Shown: one piece after another, positions 37,402 to 45,800 of the stretch
Numbering within the stretch: position 1 is the first letter of the stretch
Layout: each line of letters opens with the position of its first letter
From: Hyphomicrobiales bacterium
Lineage (GTDB): Bacteria; Pseudomonadota; Alphaproteobacteria; Rhizobiales; Rhizobiaceae
Length of the DNA stretch: 64,000 bases
Direction: 5' to 3'
NCBI GenBank assembly: GCA_003577315.1
Contig: QEVK01000015.1
Span: 1 to 64,000, forward strand
The notes under the pieces: generated by a model
What the model was told of the DNA's origin: nothing
The model's input: the letters and a program-made list of their open reading frames with translations, nothing else
Databases searched by the model: none
Position numbers and translations under genes: made by a program

Positions 37402-38403
37402 ATGACCCTTTCGTTTGCAGTTCTCGGCGCAGGCCGCATCGGCAAGGTCCATGCGGCCGCCATCGCGGCCACGCCGGGCGCGCGGCTTGCCGCCGTGGCC
37501 GATGCCATCGCGCCCGCCGCCGAAGCGCTGGCCGCCGAGCACGGCTGCGCGGTGCGCACGCTTGACGAGATCGAGACGGCGGGCGGCATCGACGCCGTGG
37601 TGATCTGCACGCCGACCGACACCCATGCCGACCTGATCGAGCGTTTCGCCCGCGCCGGCAAGGCGATCTTCTGCGAGAAGCCGATCGACCTTTCGGTCGA
37701 CCGCGTCAGGGCTTGTCTGAAGACGGTGGAGGAGACGGGTGCGACGCTGATGATCGGCTTCAACCGCCGCTTCGATCCGCATTTTTGCGCCGTCAGACAG
37801 GCGATAGACGAGGGCCGCATCGGCGATGTCGAGATGGTGCAGATCGTCTCCCGCGACCCCGGCGCGCCGCCCGCGACCTATATCGCCTCCTCCGGCGGCA
37901 TCTTCCGCGACATGACCATCCATGATTTCGACATGGCCCGCTTCCTGCTGGGGGAGGAGCCGGAAACGGTGTTCGCCACCGGCTCGGTTCTGGTCGATCC
38001 GGAAATCGGCAGGCTGGGCGATTTCGACAGCGTCTCGGTGACGCTCACCACCCGCTCGGGAAGGCACTGCACCATCTCCAACTCGCGCCGGGCGGTCTAT
38101 GGCTACGACCAGCGGATCGAGGTGCACGGCTCGAAAGGCGCGGTCTCGGCCGAGAACCAGCGCCCGGTTTCGATCGAGGTCGCGACCGCGCAGGGCTATA
38201 CGCGCCCGCCGCTGCACGACTTCTTCATGACCCGTTACTCGCAAGCCTACAGGGCCGAGATCGCGGCGTTCATCGCCGCGGTGGGCAGCGGGGAAGCGTC
38301 TCCCGGCGGCCGGGACGGGCTCGCCGCGCTGCTGCTCGCGGAGGCTGCGCTGAGATCGGTCGCCGAGGGCCGCAGCGTCAGGGTGTCGGAGATCGCGGGT
38401 TAG
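37402..38403 (+). CDS. iolG: Inositol 2-dehydrogenase
   Basis: A 333-residue Gfo/Idh/MocA enzyme of the length and pattern of IolG. Landmarks are LGAGRIGKVHAAAIA, CEKPIDLS (active-site lysine), MIGFNRRFDPHF, the long loop SSGGIFRDMTIHDFDMARF with the catalytic Asp and His, and SNSRRAVYGYDQRIEV. It oxidises myo-inositol to 2-keto-myo-inositol, the first step of the pathway completed by iolE, iolD, iolB and iolC on the other strand. It ends the divergent operon, 12 bp after the TIM-barrel gene. Only the last step enzyme IolA is not in the window. Confidence 0.94.
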   Translation: MTLSFAVLGAGRIGKVHAAAIAATPGARLAAVADAIAPAAEALAAEHGCAVRTLDEIETAGGIDAVVICTPTDTHADLIERFARAGKAIFCEKPIDLSVDRVRACLKTVEETGATLMIGFNRRFDPHFCAVRQAIDEGRIGDVEMVQIVSRDPGAPPATYIASSGGIFRDMTIHDFDMARFLLGEEPETVFATGSVLVDPEIGRLGDFDSVSVTLTTRSGRHCTISNSRRAVYGYDQRIEVHGSKGAVSAENQRPVSIEVATAQGYTRPPLHDFFMTRYSQAYRAEIAAFIAAVGSGEASPGGRDGLAALLLAEAALRSVAEGRSVRVSEIAG

Positions 38404-38461
38404 ATGAGAAGGCGGGCGTCGTCGCGCGCCGGTTGAAAGCACCGGCCGATGCGCCGGCCGT

Positions 38462-39952
38462 TCATCCCGCCGTCGCCGGCATCTGCCGCAAGCGCATCAC
38501 CGCCCCCGCGCTCTCCAGCCATCGCCGCGCCGCATCGAGGTCGTCGCGGAAGCGCCGCGTCTCCTCCTCCGCGCGGCGGGCATCGGGAATGCGCAGCAGA
38601 TACGCCGGATGGATGGTGACGAGCAGCGCCCGCCCGGCTTCTGCCTGCGTGACGCGGCCGCGCATGTCCGCCAACCGCGCTTTCCTGCCAGCCAGCGCCA
38701 GCAGCGCCGTCGCGCCCATCGCCACCACCAGCTTCGGCCTGACGAGGTCGATCTCCCTGCCGAGCCACCAGCGGCAACGCTCCACCTCGCCGGCGTTGGG
38801 CGGCCTGTGCAGGCGCATCTTGCCGCGCGGCTCGAACTTGAAGTGCTTGACCGCGTTGGTGACATAAGCCTCCCGCCGGTCGACGCCGGCTTCGCGCAGC
38901 ATCCGGTCGAGCAGCCGTCCCGCCGGGCCGACGAACGGGCGGCCGGCAAGATCCTCGCGGTCGCCGGGCTGCTCGCCGACGATCATCAGCGCCGCGTCCG
39001 CGGGCCCCTCGCCGAACACGGTCTGCGTCGCCTGGCAGTGAAGCGGGCAGGCGGCGCAGGCGCGCGCCTCCTCGCGCAGGGCGTCGAGCGTGCCGGAAGG
39101 GGGCGGGGCGGGCACCTGCGGCCGCCGGGCCTCAAGACGCGCGTGAAAGGCGGGCGGCGGATGCGGCTCCTGCCGCGCCATTGCGGCCACGCGCGCCTGC
39201 GCGCTCGCGACGAGGCCCGGGATGAGCGCGGCTTCGGGCAGGTTCCTCCAGTATTTCCTGGGCATCTGCGCCTGCATCGCCTTCACCTTCAGCCGCGCGG
39301 GATTGAAGATGGCGGCGTAGTAGGCGGCCCACAGCGCGTCGGCGGCGTCGGCGAGGTCGGGCTTGAGCGCCGGCGCGTCCGAAACCGTCAGCGTGCCGTC
39401 CTCGAAGGCGGCGGAGCCCTTCGGCGTCATGATGAGCCAGTCCATGTCGGCGAACCGGCCGGCGAAGAACGGAGCGGTACGGGCGACGATGTGATGGTCG
39501 GGCTCGAACCAGGCCACGAAGCGGCGGCGTCCCGGCGCCGGCCCGTTCGCCGGGACCTCGCGGAAGCGCACGAAGGCCGTCATCTTGTGGCAGTCGCGCC
39601 GCACCGCCTTCGCCAGTCGCCGCGCCGCCGCCACGTCCGGGTCGGAGGCGATCTCCAGCAGATGACCGCTGCCCTGCAATCGCACGAGAAGGCGGTAGAG
39701 AAGCGCGAAGCGCCCGGGATCGGAATGGCAGATCACGGCTTCGGCCAGCTCGGGAAAGGCGCGCGGCACGCGGGGGTGCCGCGTGCCCGCGCCGGACGGG
39801 GACGGCGGCGGCCGCTCCTTTGCGAACAGCGTCCCTTCCGCCCCGGTGCGCCAGTCCACCTCATGCGGCGCGATCCCGGCGAGAAGCAGCGCGCGGGCGG
39901 CCTGCCGCCATTCGCCGGCGTCGGCGGCGCGGTTCAGGACGATCGTGCGCAT
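38462..39952 (-). CDS. UdgX-family uracil-DNA glycosylase with N-terminal DUF4130-like domain
   Basis: A 496-residue protein. Residues 1-280 match the DUF4130 region (RLAKAVRRDCHKMTAFVRFRE, then WFEPDHHIVARTAPFFAGRF). The C-terminal part is a type-4-like glycosylase: Fe-S cysteines 299, 302, 306 and 393, motif GEQPGDREDLAGRPFVGPAG and TIHPAYLL. Between them lies the UdgX R-loop, here GKMRLHRPP with His382 in the place of the histidine that attacks and covalently captures the abasic site. It should excise uracil and stay cross-linked. It lies directly after the radical-SAM gene (a one-base gap), a conserved pairing. Confidence 0.92.
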   Translation of the reverse strand: MRTIVLNRAADAGEWRQAARALLLAGIAPHEVDWRTGAEGTLFAKERPPPSPSGAGTRHPRVPRAFPELAEAVICHSDPGRFALLYRLLVRLQGSGHLLEIASDPDVAAARRLAKAVRRDCHKMTAFVRFREVPANGPAPGRRRFVAWFEPDHHIVARTAPFFAGRFADMDWLIMTPKGSAAFEDGTLTVSDAPALKPDLADAADALWAAYYAAIFNPARLKVKAMQAQMPRKYWRNLPEAALIPGLVASAQARVAAMARQEPHPPPAFHARLEARRPQVPAPPPSGTLDALREEARACAACPLHCQATQTVFGEGPADAALMIVGEQPGDREDLAGRPFVGPAGRLLDRMLREAGVDRREAYVTNAVKHFKFEPRGKMRLHRPPNAGEVERCRWWLGREIDLVRPKLVVAMGATALLALAGRKARLADMRGRVTQAEAGRALLVTIHPAYLLRIPDARRAEEETRRFRDDLDAARRWLESAGAVMRLRQMPATAG

Positions 39953-41182
39953 CTACAGGAGAGCCAGCTGCTCCGGCGCCGGCTCGAACAGGCTGCGCAG
40001 ATCCTGCCTGTCGATCAGCCGCAGCGGCGTCCAGGACCGCGCGGTCACGAAGGGCCTGACCTTGCGCAGCGAAATCCTCAGCCGCGCGAGGTCGTCGAGC
40101 GCGAGCCGCCGGTGGCGCCGCGCCGCCAGGATCGCGTCGACCGACCTGACGCCGAGGCCCGGCACCCGCAGCAGCATCTCGCGCGGCGCGCGGTTCACGT
40201 CCACCGGAAAGCGGCCGCGATTGGCGAGCGCCCAGGCGAGCTTGGGATCGAGGTCGAGGTCGAGCATGCCGTCCGGCCGCGCGGCCGTCACCTCCCCGAT
40301 CGAAAAGCCGTAGAAGCGGTAGAGCCAGTCGGCCTGGTAGAGCCTGTGCTCGCGCATCAGCGGCGGCCGCGCCGGCGGCAGGCGCGACGAGGCGTCGGGG
40401 ATCGGGCTGAAGGCCGAATAGTAGACCCGGCTGAGGCGGTAGCTGCCGTAGAGCCGGGCGCTTGAGGCCAGGATCGTGGCGTCGTCCGCCCCGTCGGCGC
40501 CCACGATCATCTGCGTCGACTGGCCGGCGGGCGCGAACCGCTTCCGCGACCGCGTCTTCAGCGTCGGCTCCTGCGCCTCCTCGATCCTGAGCCGCACGCC
40601 GGCCATGGCGCGGCGGATGCCCTGCGGGCGCTTCTGCGGCGCAAGATCGGCGATGCCGGCATCCGTGGGCAATTCGATGTTGATCGACAGCCGGTCGGCG
40701 TAGCGCCCCGCCTCCTCGATCAGCGCCTCCGACGCCTCCGGGATGGTCTTGAGGTGGATGTAGCCGTTGAACCCGTGCCCGACGCGCAGGTCGCGGGCGA
40801 TGCGCACCATCTGCTCCATCGTGTGGTCGGACGAGCGCACGATGCCCGAGGACAGGAACAGGCCCTCGATATAGTTGCGGCGATAGAACTCCAGCGTCAG
40901 CCACACCACCTCGTCCGGCGTGAAGCGGGCGCGCTCGACATTGCTGGAGGAGCGGTTGATGCAGTAGGCGCAGTCGTAGATGCAGAAATTGGTCAGCAGG
41001 ATCTTCAGCAGCGAGATGCAGCGGCCGTCCGGCGCGTAGGCGTGGCAGATGCCGGCGGGCTGCGTCGAGCCGAGGCCCCCCGCGCGGGAATCGCGGCGTT
41101 GCGCGCCGCTCGACGCGCAGGAGGCGTCGTACTTGGCGGCGTCGGCGAGGATGGCGAGACGGTCCTTCAGGGGCTTCTTCAT
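39953..41182 (-). CDS. Radical-SAM protein with C-terminal helix-hairpin-helix (putative DNA repair/modification)
   Basis: A 409-residue protein starting MKKPLKDRLAILADAAKYDA. The radical-SAM cysteines are 67, 71 and 74 in NFCIYDCAYC. A cysteine-rich N-terminal stretch (SCASSGAQRR, ICHAYAPDGRC) precedes them. A helix-hairpin-helix lies near 330-370 (LRVPGLGVRSVDAILAARRH), suggesting contact with DNA. This family is linked with UdgX genes across bacteria and is thought to repair or modify a base. The reaction is not known. Its open frame extends further upstream but the start above matches relatives. Confidence 0.9.
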   Translation of the reverse strand: MKKPLKDRLAILADAAKYDASCASSGAQRRDSRAGGLGSTQPAGICHAYAPDGRCISLLKILLTNFCIYDCAYCINRSSSNVERARFTPDEVVWLTLEFYRRNYIEGLFLSSGIVRSSDHTMEQMVRIARDLRVGHGFNGYIHLKTIPEASEALIEEAGRYADRLSINIELPTDAGIADLAPQKRPQGIRRAMAGVRLRIEEAQEPTLKTRSRKRFAPAGQSTQMIVGADGADDATILASSARLYGSYRLSRVYYSAFSPIPDASSRLPPARPPLMREHRLYQADWLYRFYGFSIGEVTAARPDGMLDLDLDPKLAWALANRGRFPVDVNRAPREMLLRVPGLGVRSVDAILAARRHRRLALDDLARLRISLRKVRPFVTARSWTPLRLIDRQDLRSLFEPAPEQLALL

Positions 41183-41362
41183 ATCGATGTTCACTATATG
41201 TTCCAAATCCCGGAAGTCAACGGCGGATGGGCGGAAGCAGGGGAAGGCCGCAGCGTGGGGAACGCAACTTGCCCGCTGCCCGGCCCGCCGTGGCCGCCGC
41301 CGAGGACAGGGCATCGCCGCGGCCGGTCCCCTTGCCCGCCCGGCGGCGAAGCCGTCGCGCCG

Positions 41363-42232
41363 TCAGGCGAAGCGGCGCGCGAAGGCGACGCAGACGACGA
41401 TGACGGCGGTGGCGGCGACCATGGTCCATGCGACCGGCTCGCCCAGGAGAAGGCCGGCCAGCGCCAGGCCGAAGAACGGTTGCAGCAACTGCAACTGGCC
41501 GACGCTGGCGATGCCGCCGAGCGCGAGGCCGCGATACCAGAAGACGAAGCCCACCAGCATCGAGAAGACCGAGACGTAGCCGAGCCCGATCCAGGCCGGG
41601 GCGCCGATGCCCCGCCACGAGGCGGGCAGGGTGGCGAGCGCCAGCGCCAGCATCGCGGGCGCGGCGAGGACCAGCGCCCACGAGATCACCTGCCAGCCGC
41701 CGAGCCGGCGCGAGAGCTTCGCCCCCTCGGCATAGCCGAGGCCGCACAGCACGATGGCGGCGATCATCATGAGGTCGCCGGAAGCCGGACCCGCGCCGCC
41801 GCCGGAAAGCGCGAAGGCCGCGACCGTCGCGCTGCCGAGGCACGAGAACAGCCAGAACGGCGGCCGCGGCCGCTCGCCGCCGCGCAGCACGGCGAAGATG
41901 GCGGTGGCGAGCGGCAGAAGGCCGATGAACACGATCGAGCGGGCCGAGGTGATGTGCTGGAGCGCGAAGGCCGTCAGCAGCGGGAAGCCGACCACCACGC
42001 CGAGCGCGACGACGGCCAGCGACGCGAGATCCCGGCGTTGCGGCCATGGCTGCCGCAGCAGCGTCAGGAGCGCCGCCCCGAGCAGCGCCGCGATGGTCGC
42101 GCGCGCGCAGGTCAGGAACAGCGGCGGGAAGCCGGAGACGGCCACGCGCGTCGCCGGCAGCGAGCCGCTGAAGATGACGACGCCGAGGAGACCGCTGCCC
42201 CAGCCCTCGATCGATGGTCTTGCGCCGCTCAT
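41363..42232 (-). CDS. EamA/DMT-family exporter
   Basis: A 289-residue membrane protein with ten hydrophobic segments and two EamA halves (WGSGLLGVVIFSGSLPATRV; LGGWQVISWALVLAAPAML), as in the RhaT/RarD drug/metabolite transporter group. The start at 42232 is the first residue before MSGARPSIEGW. It is divergently transcribed from a MocR-type regulator with an inverted repeat between, so it is probably controlled by that regulator. Export of an amino acid or cofactor-like amine is a guess from that pairing. Confidence 0.88.
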   Translation of the reverse strand: MSGARPSIEGWGSGLLGVVIFSGSLPATRVAVSGFPPLFLTCARATIAALLGAALLTLLRQPWPQRRDLASLAVVALGVVVGFPLLTAFALQHITSARSIVFIGLLPLATAIFAVLRGGERPRPPFWLFSCLGSATVAAFALSGGGAGPASGDLMMIAAIVLCGLGYAEGAKLSRRLGGWQVISWALVLAAPAMLALALATLPASWRGIGAPAWIGLGYVSVFSMLVGFVFWYRGLALGGIASVGQLQLLQPFFGLALAGLLLGEPVAWTMVAATAVIVVCVAFARRFA

Positions 42233-42295
42233 CGCACCTCGCTTTCGACGCGCAGGAATAGACGATGCCGGCTGGCGAAGGCAGCTACGGATCGA

Positions 42296-42315
42296 TACAG
42301 TTTGCCCGAACTGTA
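42296..42315. promoter_or_regulatory. Inverted repeat TACAGTT-N6-AACTGTA in the eamA-mocR gap
   Basis: Perfect 7-bp arms separated by six bases, centred between the two divergent starts (64 and 23 bases away). It is a good candidate for the MocR-type regulator; binding is inferred. Confidence 0.5.
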
Positions 42316-42337
42316 CTGATGATGGAGCGCATACGAT

Positions 42338-43747
42338 TTGAGCGACATGCAGCGCCCGGGCGGCCGCAGGGGACTGCGCACCGCCGACGTGATGACGGCG
42401 GTGCGCGCCCGGGTGGCGAGCCGCGCGCTCGGCCCGGGCGACCGCCTGCCCTCGATCCGCGGCCTCGCCAGAACGATGGGCGTGTCGCCGTCCACGGTGG
42501 TCGAGGCCTATGACCGGCTGGTGGCGGAAGGGCTGATCCGGGCGCGGCCGGGCTCCGGCTTCTACGTGTCGGCGGCGGCGCTGCCGCCGCTGGCGCTGGC
42601 GCAGGACAGGCCGCAGCAGGATCGCGCGGTCGACCCGTTCTGGGTCTCCCGCCAGTCGCTCGACGCCGACCCGGCGGCGGCGAAGCCCGGCTGCGGCTGG
42701 CTGCCGCCCGACTGGATGCCGGCCGGCGCGCTGCGGCGGGCGTTGCGCGCTGCGGCGCGCGCCGGGGATGAGGTGCTGTGCGACTACGGTGCCGCGCGCG
42801 GCTCGCTGGCACTGCGCCGTATCCTGATCGGCCGCTTCGCCGCGGAGGGGATCGGGATGTCGGCCGACCGGCTGCTGCTGACGGCGTCGGGCACGCAGGC
42901 CATAGACCTGGTCTGCCGCTTCCTGCTTCGCCCCGGCGACGCCGTCGTGGTCGACGATCCCTGCTACTTCAACTTCCGGGCGCTCCTGCGCGCCCATCAG
43001 GTCAAGGTCGTCGGCGTGCCCTACACGCCCTGCGGGCCGGATGTCGGCGCGTTCGAGGCGGTGCTCGCGGCCGAGCGGCCGCGCCTTTACGTCACCAACT
43101 CGGCGCTGCACAACCCCACCGGCGCGACGCTGTCGGCGCAGACCGCGCATCGCCTCCTCAACCTTGCCGCCGCGCATGGCCTGACCGTCGTGGAGGACGA
43201 CATCTTCGCCGATTTCGAGCCCGAGCCGTCGGTGCGCATGGCCGCCCTCGACGGGCTCGACCGGGTGATCCGCATCGGCAGCTTCTCCAAGACGCTGTCG
43301 GCTTCGGTGCGCTGCGGCTACATCGCCGCCCGGGCCGACTGGATCGCGGATCTGGTGGACCTTCAGGTCGCGACCAGCTTCGGCGGGCCGAGCCCGGTCG
43401 CGACCGGGCTGATCGCCGGCATCCTTGCCGGCGGCGGCTATCGCAAGCATATGGAGGAGCTGCGCCGCCGCCTTTCGCGGGCGCGGCGCGCCACGGCGGA
43501 GGCGCTGCAACGCATCGGCGTCGAGCCGTGGCTGATGCCGCGCGGCGGCTTCTATCTGTGGTGCCGCCTGCCGGACGGCCGCGATTCCGCCGAGGTCGCG
43601 CGCGCGGCGCTGGCCGAGAACGTCGTGCTCGCGCCCGGCAACGTGTTCAGCGCCTCGCAATCGGCGGCCGCCTTCATGCGCTTCAACGTCGCCCAGTGCG
43701 GCGACCCGCGCGTGATGCCGGCCCTGCAACGGGCGATGGCGCGATGA
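42338..43747 (+). CDS. MocR-type regulator (GntR winged helix fused to PLP aminotransferase fold)
   Basis: A 469-residue chimera. The GntR winged helix covers about 15-78 (LGPGDRLPSIRGLARTMGVS, then SGFYVSAA). The rest is an aminotransferase class-I/II fold with the PLP lysine Lys318 in RIGSFSKTLSASVRCGY and other PLP contacts in YVTNSALHNPTGAT. Such proteins sense amino compounds through PLP and regulate a neighbouring transporter or PLP gene. The divergent EamA exporter is the likely target. An alternative enzymatic role is less likely with an intact DNA-binding domain. Confidence 0.93.
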   Translation: MSDMQRPGGRRGLRTADVMTAVRARVASRALGPGDRLPSIRGLARTMGVSPSTVVEAYDRLVAEGLIRARPGSGFYVSAAALPPLALAQDRPQQDRAVDPFWVSRQSLDADPAAAKPGCGWLPPDWMPAGALRRALRAAARAGDEVLCDYGAARGSLALRRILIGRFAAEGIGMSADRLLLTASGTQAIDLVCRFLLRPGDAVVVDDPCYFNFRALLRAHQVKVVGVPYTPCGPDVGAFEAVLAAERPRLYVTNSALHNPTGATLSAQTAHRLLNLAAAHGLTVVEDDIFADFEPEPSVRMAALDGLDRVIRIGSFSKTLSASVRCGYIAARADWIADLVDLQVATSFGGPSPVATGLIAGILAGGGYRKHMEELRRRLSRARRATAEALQRIGVEPWLMPRGGFYLWCRLPDGRDSAEVARAALAENVVLAPGNVFSASQSAAAFMRFNVAQCGDPRVMPALQRAMAR

Positions 43748-43757
43748 AGGAAGGGCG

Positions 43758-43781
43758 GCGGCCCCGCCTGCGCGGGACCGC
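43758..43781. terminator. Bidirectional hairpin between convergent genes
   Basis: GCGGCCCCGC/GCGGGACCGC pair over 10 bp with a single mismatch and a four-base loop in the 54-bp gap between the mocR and binding-protein stops. There is no T-run. Confidence 0.45.
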
Positions 43782-43801
43782 AACCGCTCCCCGATGCCGG
43801 A

Positions 43802-44755
43802 TCAGAACGGCGAATCCGGGAAGTAGAAGCTTTCGGCGTTCTCCGGCGTGATCAGCACCGAGCCGATGATGAACCGGCCGGAGACGGGCGCGCGCGAGAC
43901 GTAGTTGAGCGCGGTCAGCTCGATGGCGGTGCTGATCATGGCCGGCGGATAGGTGACGTTGGCCGGCACCACCGTGTCGCCGTCCATCAGCCGCTTGACC
44001 ATCTCCTTCATGCCGGCGCCGCCGAGCACCCACATCTGGTCCTGCCGGCCGGCCTGGTTGATCGCCTCGAGCGCGCCGACCGCCATGTCGTCGTCGGCGG
44101 CCCACACCGCGTCGATCTCGGCGTGGCGCGACAGGAAGTCCTGCATCACCTCGAAGGCGTCGTCGCGATTCCAGTTGCCGTGCTCCATGCCGAGGATCTC
44201 GATGCCCGAGCCCTCGATGGCGGCCTGGAAGGCCTCGACGCGCTCGTTGTCGATGGTGGTCGGGATGCCGCGCAGCACGACGATCTTGCCGCCGCCCTGC
44301 ATGCGCTCGCGGAAGAACTCGCCGGCCACGCGGCCGAAGGCGGTGTTGTCGCCGGCGACGTAGAGGTCCTCGATGTTCTCCTGGCTCAAGCCGCGGTCGA
44401 CGACCGTCACCCACTTGCCCGCCTCCTTGACCCGCTGGACCGGGCCGGTCAGCGGCTCGGACTCGAAGGGCAGGACGACCAGCGCATCGATGTTGCGGGT
44501 GGCCATCATGTCCTCGATGTCGGAGACCTGCTGGCCCGGGTCGCTGGCAGTGGAGAGCACGAAGTCGAGATTGTCGTAGCGCTCCTCCAGCTCCCTGATG
44601 GTCTGCTGGGCGTGGAAGTTCAGCCCGCCGGCCCAGCCGTGGGTGGCCGCCGGGATCGACACGCCGATGACGGCGGCGTCGCCGTCCTGCGCGGTTGCGG
44701 GACCGGCCAGCGCGATGCCGACCGCCAGTGCTCCGGCCAATGCTTTCAGTCTCAT
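43802..44755 (-). CDS. Sugar/polyol ABC importer, periplasmic binding protein
   Basis: A 317-residue Peripl_BP_4 protein with a signal peptide (MRLKALAGALAVGIALAG, cleavage after about ATA). VIGVSIPAATHGWAGGLNFHA opens the first lobe, and VLPFESEPLTGPVQRVKEAGK and VTVVDRGLSQENIE follow. VWAADDDMAVGALEAINQAG lies in the second lobe. It is the last gene of the five-gene minus-strand operon that starts with a TIM-barrel isomerase. Its ligand is not deducible. Confidence 0.93.
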   Translation of the reverse strand: MRLKALAGALAVGIALAGPATAQDGDAAVIGVSIPAATHGWAGGLNFHAQQTIRELEERYDNLDFVLSTASDPGQQVSDIEDMMATRNIDALVVLPFESEPLTGPVQRVKEAGKWVTVVDRGLSQENIEDLYVAGDNTAFGRVAGEFFRERMQGGGKIVVLRGIPTTIDNERVEAFQAAIEGSGIEILGMEHGNWNRDDAFEVMQDFLSRHAEIDAVWAADDDMAVGALEAINQAGRQDQMWVLGGAGMKEMVKRLMDGDTVVPANVTYPPAMISTAIELTALNYVSRAPVSGRFIIGSVLITPENAESFYFPDSPF

Positions 44756-44798
44756 GGTCTCTCTCCCTGTTTGACAATCCGGGCGGGCGACGGGTCGC

Positions 44799-45800
44799 TC
44801 ACCGCTCCGCCTTCTTCTGCCGCTGCAACACGACGGCCAGAATGATGATGACGCCCTGGATGGCCCCGTTGAGATAGGGGCTGACCAGGTCCGCGAGATT
44901 GAGGATGTTGCCGATCAGGCTCAGGATCAGCACGCCCACCGCCGTGCCCCAGACGCGGCCGAAGCCGCCCTTGAGCACCGTGCCGCCGATGATGACGGCG
45001 GCGATCGCCTCCAGCTCCCACAGAACGCCGGTCGAGCTCGAGGCCGAGCCGAGGCGCGGCACGTACATGATGGTGGCGATGCCGACGAGGACGCCGAGCA
45101 GCACGTAGGTCGCCAGCCGCACGCGCTCGACATTGACCGCCGAATAGCGCGCCACCTGCTCGTTGGAGCCGATGGCCGCGCAATGGCGGCCGAACGGCGT
45201 CTTGCGCATGACGATCTCGCCCAGCACGACGACGGCGGCGAAGACGACGATCGGCCAGGCGATGCCGAACAGGCCCGAATAGTAGACCGGCCGGTAGACC
45301 TCGCGCACGGCGGAGCCGAGCGACAGCGTGCCGCCGTCGGCCAGCCAGGTGATGAGCGAGCGGAAGATGCCCATGGTGCCGAGCGTGACGATGAAGGCCT
45401 CGATCCGCGCCTGCGTCACCAGCAGGCCGTTGACCAGCCCGGCGGCGAGGCCGACGGCGAGCGCCACCACCATGCCGACGAGGATGACGCCCCATCCAAC
45501 GCCCATCGACGGCGCCAGCGCGTTCATGACCAGGATCATGACGCCGGCGATGAAGGCGGCCATGGAGCCGACCGACAGGTCGAGGCCGCCCGAGGTGATG
45601 ACGAAGGTCATGCCGACCGCGATGATGCCGATGAAGGCGGAGCGGGCGAGCACGTTGGTGACGTTGCCGTAGCTGAGGAAGTTGGGGTTGAGCCAGGCGC
45701 CGAGCGCGATCAGCGCCAGAAGCGCGACCACCGGCCCCCAGACGTGGAAGTCGATGCGCAGGCCGGCTCGCGCCGGCGTCCGGGCGGTGTCGGTCGTCAT
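44799..45800 (-). CDS. Sugar/polyol ABC importer, permease
   Basis: A 333-residue RbsC-type permease with about nine membrane segments. Landmarks are VITSGGLDLSVGSMAAFIAG, the coupling loop GSNEQVARYSAVNVERV, and IAAVIIGGTVLKGGFGRVWG. It overlaps the ATPase gene by four bases (ATGA). With the ATPase and binding protein it makes a complete CUT2 importer. Confidence 0.93.
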   Translation of the reverse strand: MTTDTARTPARAGLRIDFHVWGPVVALLALIALGAWLNPNFLSYGNVTNVLARSAFIGIIAVGMTFVITSGGLDLSVGSMAAFIAGVMILVMNALAPSMGVGWGVILVGMVVALAVGLAAGLVNGLLVTQARIEAFIVTLGTMGIFRSLITWLADGGTLSLGSAVREVYRPVYYSGLFGIAWPIVVFAAVVVLGEIVMRKTPFGRHCAAIGSNEQVARYSAVNVERVRLATYVLLGVLVGIATIMYVPRLGSASSSTGVLWELEAIAAVIIGGTVLKGGFGRVWGTAVGVLILSLIGNILNLADLVSPYLNGAIQGVIIILAVVLQRQKKAER

